A stretch of DNA of 64,000 bases from Paraglaciecola algarum (GCF_021532655.1 NZ_JAKGAS010000003.1:186001-250000), one strand, 5' to 3'; counted from the first letter of the stretch, positions 26,858 to 37,196 are shown. Notes: generated from the sequence alone by a model not told the origin. Numbers and translations are program-made.

Positions 26858-27847
26858 TCATTTTACGCCTACTAAAGTGATAGAAGCTTGTTCGAATTTA
26901 GCCTGCACACTAGGTGTGATTAATGTTTTATCTACTAGCACTTTTTCCAAACTAGCTAAAGAGACTAATTGTATTAGACCTTCAGCTGAAATTTTTGTAC
27001 CTGCAATATTCAGCTCTTTTAATTGCTGACAAGTCAGTAAAAACCGCATGGATAGATCACTTATAGCTGACTGATAAAGGTTTACTTCTACCAACTTTGA
27101 TTTGACCGAAGCAAACTCAGTTAATAATTGATCATTAAACCTATTTCCAATAACAAAGCTGTTGAGTATAAGATCAGCCGATGTACGAGCTTGATATTGC
27201 AAACTAAAACCGTACTCTTGTTGTAAATGCTGCACTTCTTGGGCTAACGGCGCACGAGCCTTCTCGATAGCTTGCCAATCAATTGGCTCGAAACTAATCT
27301 TTTTAGCCTTAGGTGGCGCTTCAGGGAAATCCACTTCCGTTAACTGTCCAGAGCCACCTTTATCTAACCATAATTTTATCAAAGCTAAATCTGTATCTGA
27401 GTGACGCTCTCTGCCATAAGGTGGCATAGCTAATCTATGCTCTGCAGGTAAACTCATACGTTCCAACAACAAGTTATTTTCGGCTACAGTTAAATTAGTC
27501 TCACTTTTCCCAGAGAAGTTGAGTTGTCGAAAACTATCTAATCTAAGTTTACCTTTTTGTTTATTATCGTTATGACAAGCTGCGCAATATTGTTCAAAAA
27601 TGGGGTCGATGCGCTGCTCATAAAAAGAGTCAGTTTGGGCTTTTAATACTGGAGTTAAGTGCAGGCTTTCAGCTGCCACTTGCAGCCATTCTGGTTTTCC
27701 TTTTAAAAACAAAACGCCCCAAATTAAGCTAAGTATTAACACACCGAAAAAATAGCGTTTAACGGTAATGTAGGATGTAGCTTGATAGCTTAAATGTTCA
27801 GCTGGTTTGCCTTGCGCAGACATATTCTGCTCTAAATGTTTATCCAT
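26858..27847 (-). CDS. Membrane-anchored planctomycete-type cytochrome c protein
   Basis: 329 residues. One membrane helix (about 32-48) anchors a periplasmic part with the haem motif C88AACH (IDPIFEQYCAACHND), followed by KGKLRLDS and MPPYGRER, the pattern of PSCyt1-type domains with Met as likely second ligand. The C-terminal 110 residues contain leucine-rich-repeat-like turns (LVEVNLYQSAISDLSM, LKELNIAGTKISAEGL). Five bases from the DUF1501 gene and ten from cytochrome b561, thus in the operon. Probably transfers electrons between the b-type cytochrome and the DUF1549/1553 protein; this is inferred. Confidence 0.8.
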   Translation of the reverse strand: MDKHLEQNMSAQGKPAEHLSYQATSYITVKRYFFGVLILSLIWGVLFLKGKPEWLQVAAESLHLTPVLKAQTDSFYEQRIDPIFEQYCAACHNDNKQKGKLRLDSFRQLNFSGKSETNLTVAENNLLLERMSLPAEHRLAMPPYGRERHSDTDLALIKLWLDKGGSGQLTEVDFPEAPPKAKKISFEPIDWQAIEKARAPLAQEVQHLQQEYGFSLQYQARTSADLILNSFVIGNRFNDQLLTEFASVKSKLVEVNLYQSAISDLSMRFLLTCQQLKELNIAGTKISAEGLIQLVSLASLEKVLVDKTLITPSVQAKFEQASITLVGVK

Positions 27848-27852
27848 GGATA

Positions 27853-29373
27853 TTAAGCCAACAACTGAGACACAATATGGGCATCATGCACGCCTGTTAA
27901 ACGCTGATTTAGTCCCTGATAGGGGTAAGTAAAATTTTGATGATTAAAACCTAATAAATACAAAATTGTGGCATGTAAATCATGGATGCTGACTGGATCT
28001 TTGACTATGTCATAACCCATTTCATCTGTTTCGCCGTGAGTGTACCCACCTTTGACTCCACCGCCTGCTAACCACATAGTATATGCATTAGGGTGATGAT
28101 CACGTCCAGGTAAAATATTGTCCTGTCCACCACGGTTTTCTTGCATGGGCGTTCTGCCAAACTCTCCGCCCCAGATCACTAAGGTATCGTCTAACATGCC
28201 TCTATCTTTTAAATCAGATAACAATGCCGCTATAGGCTTATCAATATGACTACATTTTTTAGCCAAGCCATGACTGACATTCTCGGTATCGTTGGTACCA
28301 TGGCCGTCCCAGTCCCAATCGAATAATTGAATAAAACGCACACCTGACTCGGCCAGCCGTCTTGCTACTAAGGCATTATTGGCAAAACTTTTCTTGCCTA
28401 CCTCAGCGCCATAATTCGCCAGAGTTGTTTCACTTTCTAAGCCAATATCAAATGCATCAGATGCTTCTACTTGCATCCTATAAGCCATTTCATATTGAGC
28501 AATGCGGGTCAATGTTTCTGGGTTACCCATTTCTTGGTAGTTTTGTTGATTTAATTTGGCTAAGGCATCTAATACATGACGCCTAAGAGGACGGTTCACG
28601 CCTTTAGGGTTACTTAAATACAAAACAGGATCACCTTGTGATCGACACTTCACCCCTTGATAGGCGCTGGGTAAATAACCAGAGCCCCAAAGCGGCTTGC
28701 CGCCATCTGGCGAACGCGAGCCAGATATTAATGAAACAAAACCAGGTAAGTTCTGATTCGCGGTACCTAATCCGTAAGTGGTCCACGCCCCAAGAGAAGG
28801 GTGTCCTGGACGAGCATTCCCCGTTAGCGCGAGTATTTGAGCAGGAGCATGATTAAACTGATCCGTATGCATAGATTTAATAAAACACATATCATCGACA
28901 TGTTTGGCTAAGTGGGGCAAACGATCTGATATCCAAGCGCCGCTTTCACCTTCTTGCTTAAAAGGAAATTGTGGGCCAAGTAATTTAGGTACCCCCGAGA
29001 TAAAGGCAAAACGTTTGCCTTTTAAAAACTCCTCTGGGCATAGCTGGCCATCATACTTTTTAAGCTCAGGTTTATAATCAAACATTTCCAGTTGGCTAGG
29101 CGCACCTGCCATATGCATATATATAACCCGCTTTGCCTTGCCGGGATATGGTGGCGCAAGTGGTGCTAATGGCCGACCTAAAGGACGAGTGTAATCAAAA
29201 GGATTACTGCCACTAGCCGCAACATTTGGCGCCAGCATAGAAGATAAAAACGCGCCTCCTAACATAGCACCGCTTTGTTTTATAAATTCTCGACGGGTTT
29301 TAGCTTTTAAGGTTTCTATCTCAAGGGCCTCTATCTCGGCTTGACTCGCGTATTGGTTTTTAAATAAATTCAT
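27853..29373 (-). CDS. DUF1501 protein (Tat-exported, alkaline-phosphatase/sulfatase fold)
   Basis: 506 residues. An N-terminal Tat signal is clear (TRREFIKQSGAMLGGAFLSS). The body has DUF1501 landmarks: MHMAGAPSQLEMFDYKPEL, HTDQFNHAPAQI, LGAWTTYGLG, DWDWDGHGTN, IWGGEFGRTPM and GRDHHPNAYTMWLAGGG. These give the metal-binding Asp/His set of the alkaline-phosphatase superfamily, but no sulfatase C-x-P-x-R motif. In Planctomycetes such proteins are nearly always next to DUF1549/DUF1553 cytochromes, as here (13 bases). Substrate undetermined; export through Tat implies folding with metal in the cytoplasm. Confidence 0.9.
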   Translation of the reverse strand: MNLFKNQYASQAEIEALEIETLKAKTRREFIKQSGAMLGGAFLSSMLAPNVAASGSNPFDYTRPLGRPLAPLAPPYPGKAKRVIYMHMAGAPSQLEMFDYKPELKKYDGQLCPEEFLKGKRFAFISGVPKLLGPQFPFKQEGESGAWISDRLPHLAKHVDDMCFIKSMHTDQFNHAPAQILALTGNARPGHPSLGAWTTYGLGTANQNLPGFVSLISGSRSPDGGKPLWGSGYLPSAYQGVKCRSQGDPVLYLSNPKGVNRPLRRHVLDALAKLNQQNYQEMGNPETLTRIAQYEMAYRMQVEASDAFDIGLESETTLANYGAEVGKKSFANNALVARRLAESGVRFIQLFDWDWDGHGTNDTENVSHGLAKKCSHIDKPIAALLSDLKDRGMLDDTLVIWGGEFGRTPMQENRGGQDNILPGRDHHPNAYTMWLAGGGVKGGYTHGETDEMGYDIVKDPVSIHDLHATILYLLGFNHQNFTYPYQGLNQRLTGVHDAHIVSQLLA

Positions 29374-29386
29374 TTTGATCTCCGAG

Positions 29387-32300
29387 TTAACGCGTCAAAG
29401 CATTGTCTAAATTGAGTAAAATAGAGGCAACTGCTGTCCAAGCGTTTTTGTCATCACCTTGCTCTACTTCGGCATAAGCCATATCCAATGCCTCAGAAAG
29501 AATGTTCAGGGTATCTTCGTCTGGCATTTGACTTAGTACCAGCTGATAACCGTGCCTAATAGCAGCTTGTTTATTCTGACTAGGAGAGACTTTATAAACT
29601 TCAAGCATTAGTTCAGCTAGTGACTGTGCTGCTTCGTGATATACCGGATCATTTAGGGTAACTAACGCCTGTAATGGTGTATTGGTGGGAATACGACGGG
29701 CGTGACTTAACTCTCTCGACTCCATGTCAAAGGTTTCAAAGCTAGGATAGGCGTATTGACGTTTAATAAAGGTGTAGACAGCTCTTCGATATCTGTCTTC
29801 GCCTTTGGCTGTTTTCCAGTCCTTTATTTTTACGCCTTTACGACCCCAAACATTGTCAGGTTGAGGAGGCATTACTGGCTTACCATGCATTTTAGTGGTC
29901 AGTAACCCACTCACTAACAAGGCTTGATCTCGCACCATTTCTGCGGTTAAACGCTGCATAGGGCCACGAGCCAACCAAACATTATTCGGATCTTGCTCTT
30001 GTAGTTGCTCGGTTATTTTAGACTTTTGTTGGTAAGTGTGACTCGTCACTAACAGGCGTATCAGTTGCTTCATATCCCATTGCAAATCCTGTTGAAATTG
30101 AATCGCTAACCAATCCAATAGCTCTGGATGAGAGGGCTTTTCACCTATACTGCCAAAATCTTCCAGTGTCTCCACTATGCCCCGACCAAACAAGGTATGC
30201 CAAAATCTATTAACTGCAACTCTAGCGGTTAAAGGCTGATCTTCTTTAAAAAACCATTTAGCCATGGCTAAGCGATCCACTGAGGAGTCTGGTTCAAAGG
30301 CTGGGAATAACTTGGGCGTAGCCGGCTCTAATAATTCGCCTTCTTTGGCTAAGAAATTACCTCGGCCAAATAAAGCCGTGCCTCTTTGGTCCCAACTATC
30401 TTGTTGATACATAACAGGCACATCTATGCTGGCGATATTTGAAAGTTGAGGCTTAAGCTCGGTGTATCGATTGATATTGGCTAAGCGATCTGGATCTGCG
30501 GTTAACTTAAGCCAATCATTATTAGTCGTTGCCGATATTGCTAAATGCCGTACTTTTTGATCAAGGCGGTGAACATCTACCTTTAAATAGTCTCCATTTT
30601 CTAAGGCGATAGGCTCAGCCAACACAGCCACTGACCAACGAGGATTAAACAAATGGCTAGCAGATAATGCGATAGCCGACCCCATAGAATCTCCCTCTGC
30701 CAAAGGTTGATTCGGTTTCAGTCCTTGTTTTTCTCTTTGTTTATGAAGGCTGAACAATTTAGAGAGTTGCCCATCCAGTACTTCAGTATTACCTACCACT
30801 ATGCCTGCAAAAGATATGGGTTGCTCGCTACCATCAGGTTTAACATGCCACACCTTAATTTCATTCACTTTATAGCCGGCTTCAGGAGTATGAGGTGCAA
30901 TCTCAGGATCCAGCCCAGCGACTAAAAACTGAAGAGCCGAAATGTTTTTTAACTGGCTGTTTACCTTAAGCTTGTATATGGCACTGGCAGCTAATCCTTC
31001 ACTGGTTTCGTAAACTTCACCGTTTTTGATACCGAGTATTGCTAGTGGCTGGTCTTGAATCGCAGCAATATCTTCATTCAAACGTTTAACTTTAAGTTGC
31101 CATTGGCCGTATTTCCAAGACTTTTTGTCGTCAGCCTGATCAATCTGCTTTTGGATATAATCTCTATTTTTGATTAGCGCAGTAAGCTCATCGATTTTTC
31201 CACTTTCTATGTCCAGTTTTTCCCAATCCACTTGGTCATTCAGCTTTACAGCTTGATAAGCGATATTTTCTTTTATCTGAATAAGTTGCTCTTGAATATC
31301 AAAAGCCTGCTGACGTTTTGTTGGATCAACCGCATATTTAAGATGTGGAACATCATTCGATTTATCCGAGTCCTGCGTGGTGTTTAAGAAACTGTAGAAG
31401 CTATAAAACTCTTCATGTTCAATAGGATCGTAAGGATGAGCGTGGCACTGCACACAATTCATGGTAACGCCATTTAATACTGACCATGTGGTAGACACTC
31501 GATCCAAAATAGACACAGTCCTAAACTCTTCATCGTCAGTTCCACCTTCGTCGTTTGAGGTGGTTTGTCGATGAAATGCCGTAGCTATCATATTATCGAC
31601 AGTACGGTTAGGTAATAAATCACCTGCCAACTGTTCAATCACAAAGTCGTTATAAGGTTTATTTTGGTTAAACGCATCGATAACCCAATCTCGATAAGGC
31701 CAAGTATCTCGATATTTATCCCAGGTATACCCTTTAGTATCTGCATAGCGAGCTAAATCTAACCACATACTAGCCCAACGTTCGCCAAAGTGTTTTGATG
31801 CTAACAATCGATCAACTTGTTTATTGTAAGCTTCAGGACTTTCATCGTTTAAGAATGCATTGAGTTCATCAAGGGTGGGAGGTAAACCGGTAAGATCTAA
31901 CGATAGACGTCTTAACAAAACTCCTTTCTCGGCCTTATCAGCTGGTGTCAATCGTTGTTCGTGCAGGCTTTGTTGAATGAATAGATCTATTTCGTTATTG
32001 ACCTTACTCTCATCAATTGACTGAGGAATAGCTTGAGCTGTAGGTTTTTCAAAAGCCCAATGTTCTTCCCACTCAGCTCCTTCTTCGATCCACTGTCTAA
32101 GTAACGCAATTTGCTCAGGCTTTAAAGGCGGGGCTTTATAGGGCATACGAATATTTGGATCTTTAGATTCAATACGTTCAATAAGCCCAGAAGCATCTGG
32201 ATCACCTGGCACCACAGTTAACCGTCCCGAGTGGCCTCGGCCTAAGGCTTCTTCTCTATAAATAAAAGACACACCCGACTGCTTACCCACCCCACCGTGA

Positions 32301-32455
32301 CACCCTGTGCAATTTTCATTGAGTATGGGGCGAATGTCTTTATTAAATGAAATAGTTATCACTTGGTCTGGATCAGCTTGAGTATTAACACTTTGATATG
32401 CCACAACACTCAGACCAGCTAGCGCTAGCATCACTGCAACTTTAAAGGCTTTCAT
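29387..32455 (-). CDS. PSD1 and planctomycete cytochrome c domain protein (DUF1549/DUF1553)
   Basis: 1022 residues with a signal peptide (about 5-25). N-terminal haem domain with C49TGCH (RPILNENCTGCHGG) and MPYKAPP; DUF1549 at about 150-345 (RLSLDLTGLPPT, WASMWLDLARYADTKGYTWD) ending with a second motif C334VQCH; a carbohydrate-binding/jelly-roll-like middle (about 470-680); DUF1553 at about 735-985 (RLAMAKWFFKEDQPLTARVAVNRFWHTLFGRGIV). This architecture is abundant in Planctomycetes and Verrucomicrobia, associated with degradation of complex glycans, but its reaction is unknown. Operon gaps: 13 bases to DUF1501, 38 to the NHL gene. Confidence 0.92.
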   Translation of the reverse strand: MKAFKVAVMLALAGLSVVAYQSVNTQADPDQVITISFNKDIRPILNENCTGCHGGVGKQSGVSFIYREEALGRGHSGRLTVVPGDPDASGLIERIESKDPNIRMPYKAPPLKPEQIALLRQWIEEGAEWEEHWAFEKPTAQAIPQSIDESKVNNEIDLFIQQSLHEQRLTPADKAEKGVLLRRLSLDLTGLPPTLDELNAFLNDESPEAYNKQVDRLLASKHFGERWASMWLDLARYADTKGYTWDKYRDTWPYRDWVIDAFNQNKPYNDFVIEQLAGDLLPNRTVDNMIATAFHRQTTSNDEGGTDDEEFRTVSILDRVSTTWSVLNGVTMNCVQCHAHPYDPIEHEEFYSFYSFLNTTQDSDKSNDVPHLKYAVDPTKRQQAFDIQEQLIQIKENIAYQAVKLNDQVDWEKLDIESGKIDELTALIKNRDYIQKQIDQADDKKSWKYGQWQLKVKRLNEDIAAIQDQPLAILGIKNGEVYETSEGLAASAIYKLKVNSQLKNISALQFLVAGLDPEIAPHTPEAGYKVNEIKVWHVKPDGSEQPISFAGIVVGNTEVLDGQLSKLFSLHKQREKQGLKPNQPLAEGDSMGSAIALSASHLFNPRWSVAVLAEPIALENGDYLKVDVHRLDQKVRHLAISATTNNDWLKLTADPDRLANINRYTELKPQLSNIASIDVPVMYQQDSWDQRGTALFGRGNFLAKEGELLEPATPKLFPAFEPDSSVDRLAMAKWFFKEDQPLTARVAVNRFWHTLFGRGIVETLEDFGSIGEKPSHPELLDWLAIQFQQDLQWDMKQLIRLLVTSHTYQQKSKITEQLQEQDPNNVWLARGPMQRLTAEMVRDQALLVSGLLTTKMHGKPVMPPQPDNVWGRKGVKIKDWKTAKGEDRYRRAVYTFIKRQYAYPSFETFDMESRELSHARRIPTNTPLQALVTLNDPVYHEAAQSLAELMLEVYKVSPSQNKQAAIRHGYQLVLSQMPDEDTLNILSEALDMAYAEVEQGDDKNAWTAVASILLNLDNALTR

Positions 32456-32493
32456 ATTCTTAACTTACCTAGATTAATCACTGAATTAACAGT

Positions 32494-33531
32494 TTAATGA
32501 GTTAAATCAAATCGAAGAATACGGCCCCATTTGTTCCATTCGGTAATGTAAATATTACCTTGATGGTCAAAAGTAATGCCATGTGGGCTGGTAAACACAC
32601 CTTCACGCCATTTTTCTGGTGACACTTTATTAGTACTGATTTCGTTAGCCACCTCATTGGTACCCAAGGCGACTAAGACTTTACCTTGTTTATCTAATAC
32701 ACTGACTCGGCCTTTAATTTCGGCCACTACTATCTTGTCACCATAAAAGTCTACGGCACTAGGACGGCGTAAATCATCAGCAAAAGTTCCGATTAAACTG
32801 CCATCTAATTGCATGTGCACTAAACGAGCATTGTTGCGGTCGGTGCATAAAATTCGGTTTGGTTTAAAGCGCGGGTCGATAGAGATTTTATGACAATTAT
32901 TAAAGTTGTAAGGAGCGTCTTTGCCGCCAAAGCTCGCAATGTATTCACCTTTGGGGTTCAACTTATGAATAAAATCTCGACTGTAACCGTCTACCACGTA
33001 TATGTTGCCATCTTGATCTACATCTGCCGCAGTTAAACTCAATGCATTACGGTCTTTGTTTGGATTATGAAACTTAGTTGGGATCACTTGAGTCGCGTCA
33101 ATATCTAACACTTTTACGCCATTTAAGTGCATTTTGATAATACGCTTCTTATCTAATTGCGCAGCATAGATATACTCCTGCCCATCTGCATCTAGATGAA
33201 TAACAAAACCATGTAAATCTTTAGGAGCATTAGGCACATTACTTTTATATTCACCTTGTGGCGAATAAATCTGAACACCACCTTTTTCACCCATAATGCT
33301 CACATACACATCGCCGCTTTTTGCTACGTCAATTTCACCGTGAGAATTCCCCACAGCATGAGAGCCGTCAGCTAAGTCGCTCCATTTTGCCGACAGTTTA
33401 TATTCTGCGTTTTGAAGAGAATTTTTATGAGACGGCCCGTGAGCATGAGAAAATGCGTTTGAGCTAATTAATACACTGCTAAATATAGCTAAAAATAGCC
33501 TTGGAAAAGTGTTGGTTTGATGAGTAGACAT
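32494..33531 (-). CDS. Secreted NHL-repeat six-bladed beta-propeller protein
   Basis: 345 residues with a signal peptide (hydrophobic 12-27, cleavage near AFS-HA). Repeated blades are visible: GDVYVSIMGEKGGVQIY, DQDGNIYVVDGYSRDFIHKL, KGEYIASFGG, and the final GITFDHQGNIYITEWNKWGRIL. This is the peptidyl-hydroxyglycine lyase/NHL propeller type. His-rich N-terminus of the mature protein (HAHGPSHK) could bind metal. It is first in the five-gene operon, so its promoter region (33532-33654) should drive the whole set. Possible role: binding or lyase subunit for the operon substrate. Confidence 0.8.
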   Translation of the reverse strand: MSTHQTNTFPRLFLAIFSSVLISSNAFSHAHGPSHKNSLQNAEYKLSAKWSDLADGSHAVGNSHGEIDVAKSGDVYVSIMGEKGGVQIYSPQGEYKSNVPNAPKDLHGFVIHLDADGQEYIYAAQLDKKRIIKMHLNGVKVLDIDATQVIPTKFHNPNKDRNALSLTAADVDQDGNIYVVDGYSRDFIHKLNPKGEYIASFGGKDAPYNFNNCHKISIDPRFKPNRILCTDRNNARLVHMQLDGSLIGTFADDLRRPSAVDFYGDKIVVAEIKGRVSVLDKQGKVLVALGTNEVANEISTNKVSPEKWREGVFTSPHGITFDHQGNIYITEWNKWGRILRFDLTH

Positions 33532-33654
33532 TAGATACTTTATTGTTATTAAAAATCTAAGTTAAGTTTAGCTAATGCCTTGTTAGGTCACCTTTAATAT
33601 AATGACAAACTCACCTATAAAATAGTGACATGAAATTTAAGTCAATATATTCAA

Positions 33655-34998
33655 TTAGTTAGAGAGTTCTTCTTTATACACAATTGGAGATTTTCCAGTG
33701 ATTTTTTTAAACACTGTACTGAAATAATTAGAATTATTATATCCCACGGCAAAGGCTGTATCGGTTACAGACTGACTCAATAGAATTTGTTTAGCTAATT
33801 CGATTCGCCACTCGGTCAAATATTGATTAATGGTTTGTCCAGACTGCTGTTTAAAAGTACGCATCAAATACGCCCGACTGATATTGAGTTGTGCGGCTAA
33901 CTTATCGATATCAATATCTTCTTGATAGTGTGATTGAATATAAGATTTGGCACTTTCTACCATATCTGTTGCTCGTTTGGCTGGCATGGTTTGGATCATG
34001 TTAGATAACTGCAACACTTCTTGTTGAGCAATTTGCCGAATGAGCTGACTGTCTGAGCTATTTTCAATGGCTTGGCTGTGTTGGCTGTTACGAACAACTA
34101 AACTGTCTATATCTCCACCCGCTTCAATACTGGAATCAGTTAACCTATCTAAGATTTCTCTGATCCTAATTTTGTATACCGCCAGATTGCCATTGGAAAT
34201 AGTTTCTAAATTAACCAGTAACTTTTCAATTTCTGAGCCTAGGTCAGCACCACCACCTTTAACTAAATACAAGAGCTCTTCTTGCAATAACATAGCTTTA
34301 CTTTTTAAACCTTGTAAATCTCTATATACAGCAAAGGCCCAGCATAGTGCAGTGACAATAGAACCTAGATAATACACCCAATAATTTTCGGTAAATAATG
34401 AGCCATATACAAATAATACTCCGTAAATCCAACCACCAGCTATAAACCATATGAGGTGTGGGTTAGTTTTATGCTGTAACTCTTTGATCAATAAATAGCT
34501 ACAGGGCAACACAGCTAACACCATAGCAGCTAGTGACTGAACTATATGAGAATGTTTTCTGCCGAATAATTCAGGCCAATTCAATTGAAAAGTATCTGGA
34601 ATAAACAAATGGCGCTGAAACAATTCTTCAAGTACTACATAAACAATAGAAAATAACAAACCCGATACCACAGGTAACCAATACCAAGAGCGACTTATCA
34701 ACTGTCCACTGCTTTTACATGCTGCAATGAGTAATGCCGGCATACCTAGAGTAAACAGAAAAGACACTCGGCCATATAAAACCCAAGCTGCAATATCCGG
34801 CATTAAGTAACTTTGTGCACTTCGGCCCAACAAAAAGAAAACTAAACTGGCTAGAAAACAATTATATAAAAGGTATTCGCTACCAATACGCTTACGCACC
34901 ACTGAAATATAAATGATCACAGTGAGCAACATCTGCGATGAAACAATTGGCATGAGTAAATAATTTAAAGTTTCGGCGGGAATAGACAGCATATACAA
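33655..34998 (-). CDS. Membrane-embedded AraC-family transcriptional regulator
   Basis: 447 residues. Residues about 10-230 form seven membrane helices; a short coiled linker leads to a C-terminal AraC DNA-binding domain (about 345-445) with both helix-turn-helix units (IDKLAAQLNISRAYLMRTFKQQSGQTI and VTDTAFAVGYNNSNYFSTVFKKITGKSP). Such 7TM-AraC proteins sense a ligand in or at the membrane and are common near polysaccharide or nutrient loci in Alteromonadales and Bacteroidetes. Its position between the NHL-led operon and the TonB receptor makes those its likely targets. ATG 34998 is the first usable start. Confidence 0.88.
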   Translation of the reverse strand: MYMLSIPAETLNYLLMPIVSSQMLLTVIIYISVVRKRIGSEYLLYNCFLASLVFFLLGRSAQSYLMPDIAAWVLYGRVSFLFTLGMPALLIAACKSSGQLISRSWYWLPVVSGLLFSIVYVVLEELFQRHLFIPDTFQLNWPELFGRKHSHIVQSLAAMVLAVLPCSYLLIKELQHKTNPHLIWFIAGGWIYGVLFVYGSLFTENYWVYYLGSIVTALCWAFAVYRDLQGLKSKAMLLQEELLYLVKGGGADLGSEIEKLLVNLETISNGNLAVYKIRIREILDRLTDSSIEAGGDIDSLVVRNSQHSQAIENSSDSQLIRQIAQQEVLQLSNMIQTMPAKRATDMVESAKSYIQSHYQEDIDIDKLAAQLNISRAYLMRTFKQQSGQTINQYLTEWRIELAKQILLSQSVTDTAFAVGYNNSNYFSTVFKKITGKSPIVYKEELSN

Positions 34999-35102
34999 AC
35001 CAAATGAATTAAATGAATAAAGCTAGTTTCCTTCAAGTAATCATAATGGAAACCAGCCTTACAATTTAACCTAAAACATTGGTTTTAGATACTAGAGCTG
35101 TT

Positions 35103-37196
35103 TTAAAAACGAATCGACACACCTAATCCGGGAAACATCTCATCAGGGAATTCATAATCAGGAATAAAATCACTGTAATCCGCGTTCCACTCTTCTTCTT
35201 GTAAACGTTCATTTCCTAACAAGTTCAAGATATCTAAATAGGCATTAACTGGCACACCAAATACATTTGTATAATAGTCCACTCGCACGTCAATTCTATG
35301 TCCTGCTGAACGTCTTAATGCATTAAATTCACCGTAGGTAGGCTGATAAAATATAGGTTCATCAGAAACGTTAGCTGGATCATCAGCATCTGAATAAACC
35401 GGTGTCGCACCTATTATATCGGTGTAGCGCCTACCACTTCGATAAGTCCACTTGATCCCAAAGTGCCAGTTGTCGTTCCATTGATATTTAGCGACTAAGT
35501 TGGCTATTACAGGAATATCAAACTCGTAATTGATGACTTGGTCATTAGCGCCATTTTTACGTTCGGATTTTGTGTAAGCCAATGAAAACCATCCATACCA
35601 ATTATCCACCAAAGACTTATTAATAAACAACTCTGCGCCTACCGCTTCGCCCTCACCTTTGTCACTAAAACCTACATCCTCAGGGTTTTGTGTTTGTAAA
35701 GATAAGGGAATAGGCAAATTCTTTAGCGTTTTGTAGTACAGATCCAGTTTCCAATCCCAACCGCCTTGCAAAGATTGCTCATAGGCGATGCCAGCCATAG
35801 TGGCTTCGCTTAAGGAAAGTTCGGGATTACCAAATACCGGACTCAACAAATCAGTATCACGAAACCATTGATGGTATTGTCCGGCAGATAAACGTAAACG
35901 TTGATCTGCCGCTAACTGATAGCTAGCCGCCACCCTTGGTTCTATTTGAGTTTGGTCGGTAAAGTCATCTCGACTGACTGCTAAGGTAAAGGTAGCATCC
36001 CAATGTTTAGAAAGTGGCACGGCCCAATCAGAGAAAACCGCCATGGAGGTCACGTCCAAATCCACTTTATCTTCTACAATTGGAAATAGCGCACTCGATT
36101 GGCAAGTTGAAAATTCTGCAACACAAGTCACCAACCGACTCCTGTTGGTATGCTTCAAGGACTGCTGGCGATAATGCCCTCCCCAACTCAATTCACCTAA
36201 CCCTAATTGCCCAAAAGATAGATCTGTGACTGTTTTCCATTTGAATAAGGATTCTGTATTTTGTGACACACTTTGTTCCACTATTCCTTCACCTATGTCT
36301 ACTTCGGTATCCAATATATTCAGCGCCAAGATGGTGTCACCTAATCCTGACTGGTTTTCTAGTAACACCCCCACATTATCGTATTTTGAAGTAAAGCCTT
36401 CGCCACTGGCTAAATCTGGGTTTCTTTGTACTTCTCGTGAGCCAGGTTTAAACTCAATTCGAGCAATATCTTCGGCTCCCGTGGCAACTAATCTTAGGGT
36501 ATTATTTGAGTTAATATCCCACACCAACTTTGCTTGATAATCGTGGTTTCTGGGGGGCGTTGAAAACACAAAGTCTTCATCTTCGGTAATGTCATCAATA
36601 AAGTGATGCACTAAAGATTCTCGATAGGATGCATAAAATGCGATGTTTTCAGAGATAGGCGATTCAATTAACAGCCCAGATCGAATTTGACTCAAATCTA
36701 GAATAAGATTGGTTTGCTCGAATGAGGGATCCCGTAATTGGGTTTTAATCACCCCGCCAATAGAATCATTGTATTGCCCAGACCAACTAGAGGTATACAA
36801 ATCAAAGGTTTCAATCAACTCGGGATTAAACACACTTAACCCTTCCCGATGAAATACATACCCAACTGGCAAAAAGTCACTTTCGTATTGATTATCACCT
36901 GGGGAACTCCCGCGAATGGCAGGTTGCGCAATAGGCCCGCCACTTGACGGCAATGCCAACACCACTCCAGGCAGTGCATCTAATGCTTTAAGAGGATCGC
37001 CAAATCCCCCCGGCATGGTGGTTATTTGATCTGAGGAAATATGAATACCTTGAGGTCGAGTAGATATGACTTCAATTTTTTCAACTTCTACTGTCGCTGA
37101 TATTTTACCTGTATCTTGAGGCGCTACCTGTGCTACTGCATCCAGCGCCCCAACACTTAATATTACACTTACCCATTTACTGTTTTTCATATTCAA
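35103..37196 (-). CDS. TonB-dependent outer-membrane receptor
   Basis: 697 residues: signal peptide (about 1-22), a TonB-box-like segment (EKIEVISTRPQ), plug domain with LDALPGVVLALPSSGGPIAQPAIRGSSPGDNQY, and a beta-barrel ending in a C-terminal aromatic residue (GLGVSIRF). The plug resembles the carboxypeptidase-regulatory/VCA0625-like receptors rather than classical siderophore receptors. The promoter region carries a direct repeat (37258-37278) almost identical to one upstream of the response regulator gene at 38590-39270, so control by that two-component pair is likely. Substrate unknown. Confidence 0.88.
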   Translation of the reverse strand: MNMKNSKWVSVILSVGALDAVAQVAPQDTGKISATVEVEKIEVISTRPQGIHISSDQITTMPGGFGDPLKALDALPGVVLALPSSGGPIAQPAIRGSSPGDNQYESDFLPVGYVFHREGLSVFNPELIETFDLYTSSWSGQYNDSIGGVIKTQLRDPSFEQTNLILDLSQIRSGLLIESPISENIAFYASYRESLVHHFIDDITEDEDFVFSTPPRNHDYQAKLVWDINSNNTLRLVATGAEDIARIEFKPGSREVQRNPDLASGEGFTSKYDNVGVLLENQSGLGDTILALNILDTEVDIGEGIVEQSVSQNTESLFKWKTVTDLSFGQLGLGELSWGGHYRQQSLKHTNRSRLVTCVAEFSTCQSSALFPIVEDKVDLDVTSMAVFSDWAVPLSKHWDATFTLAVSRDDFTDQTQIEPRVAASYQLAADQRLRLSAGQYHQWFRDTDLLSPVFGNPELSLSEATMAGIAYEQSLQGGWDWKLDLYYKTLKNLPIPLSLQTQNPEDVGFSDKGEGEAVGAELFINKSLVDNWYGWFSLAYTKSERKNGANDQVINYEFDIPVIANLVAKYQWNDNWHFGIKWTYRSGRRYTDIIGATPVYSDADDPANVSDEPIFYQPTYGEFNALRRSAGHRIDVRVDYYTNVFGVPVNAYLDILNLLGNERLQEEEWNADYSDFIPDYEFPDEMFPGLGVSIRF

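Noticed and set aside
28362..28856. Plus-strand open frames opposite the DUF1501 gene
   Set aside because: Shadows of a strongly supported gene, with no ribosome sites or motifs.
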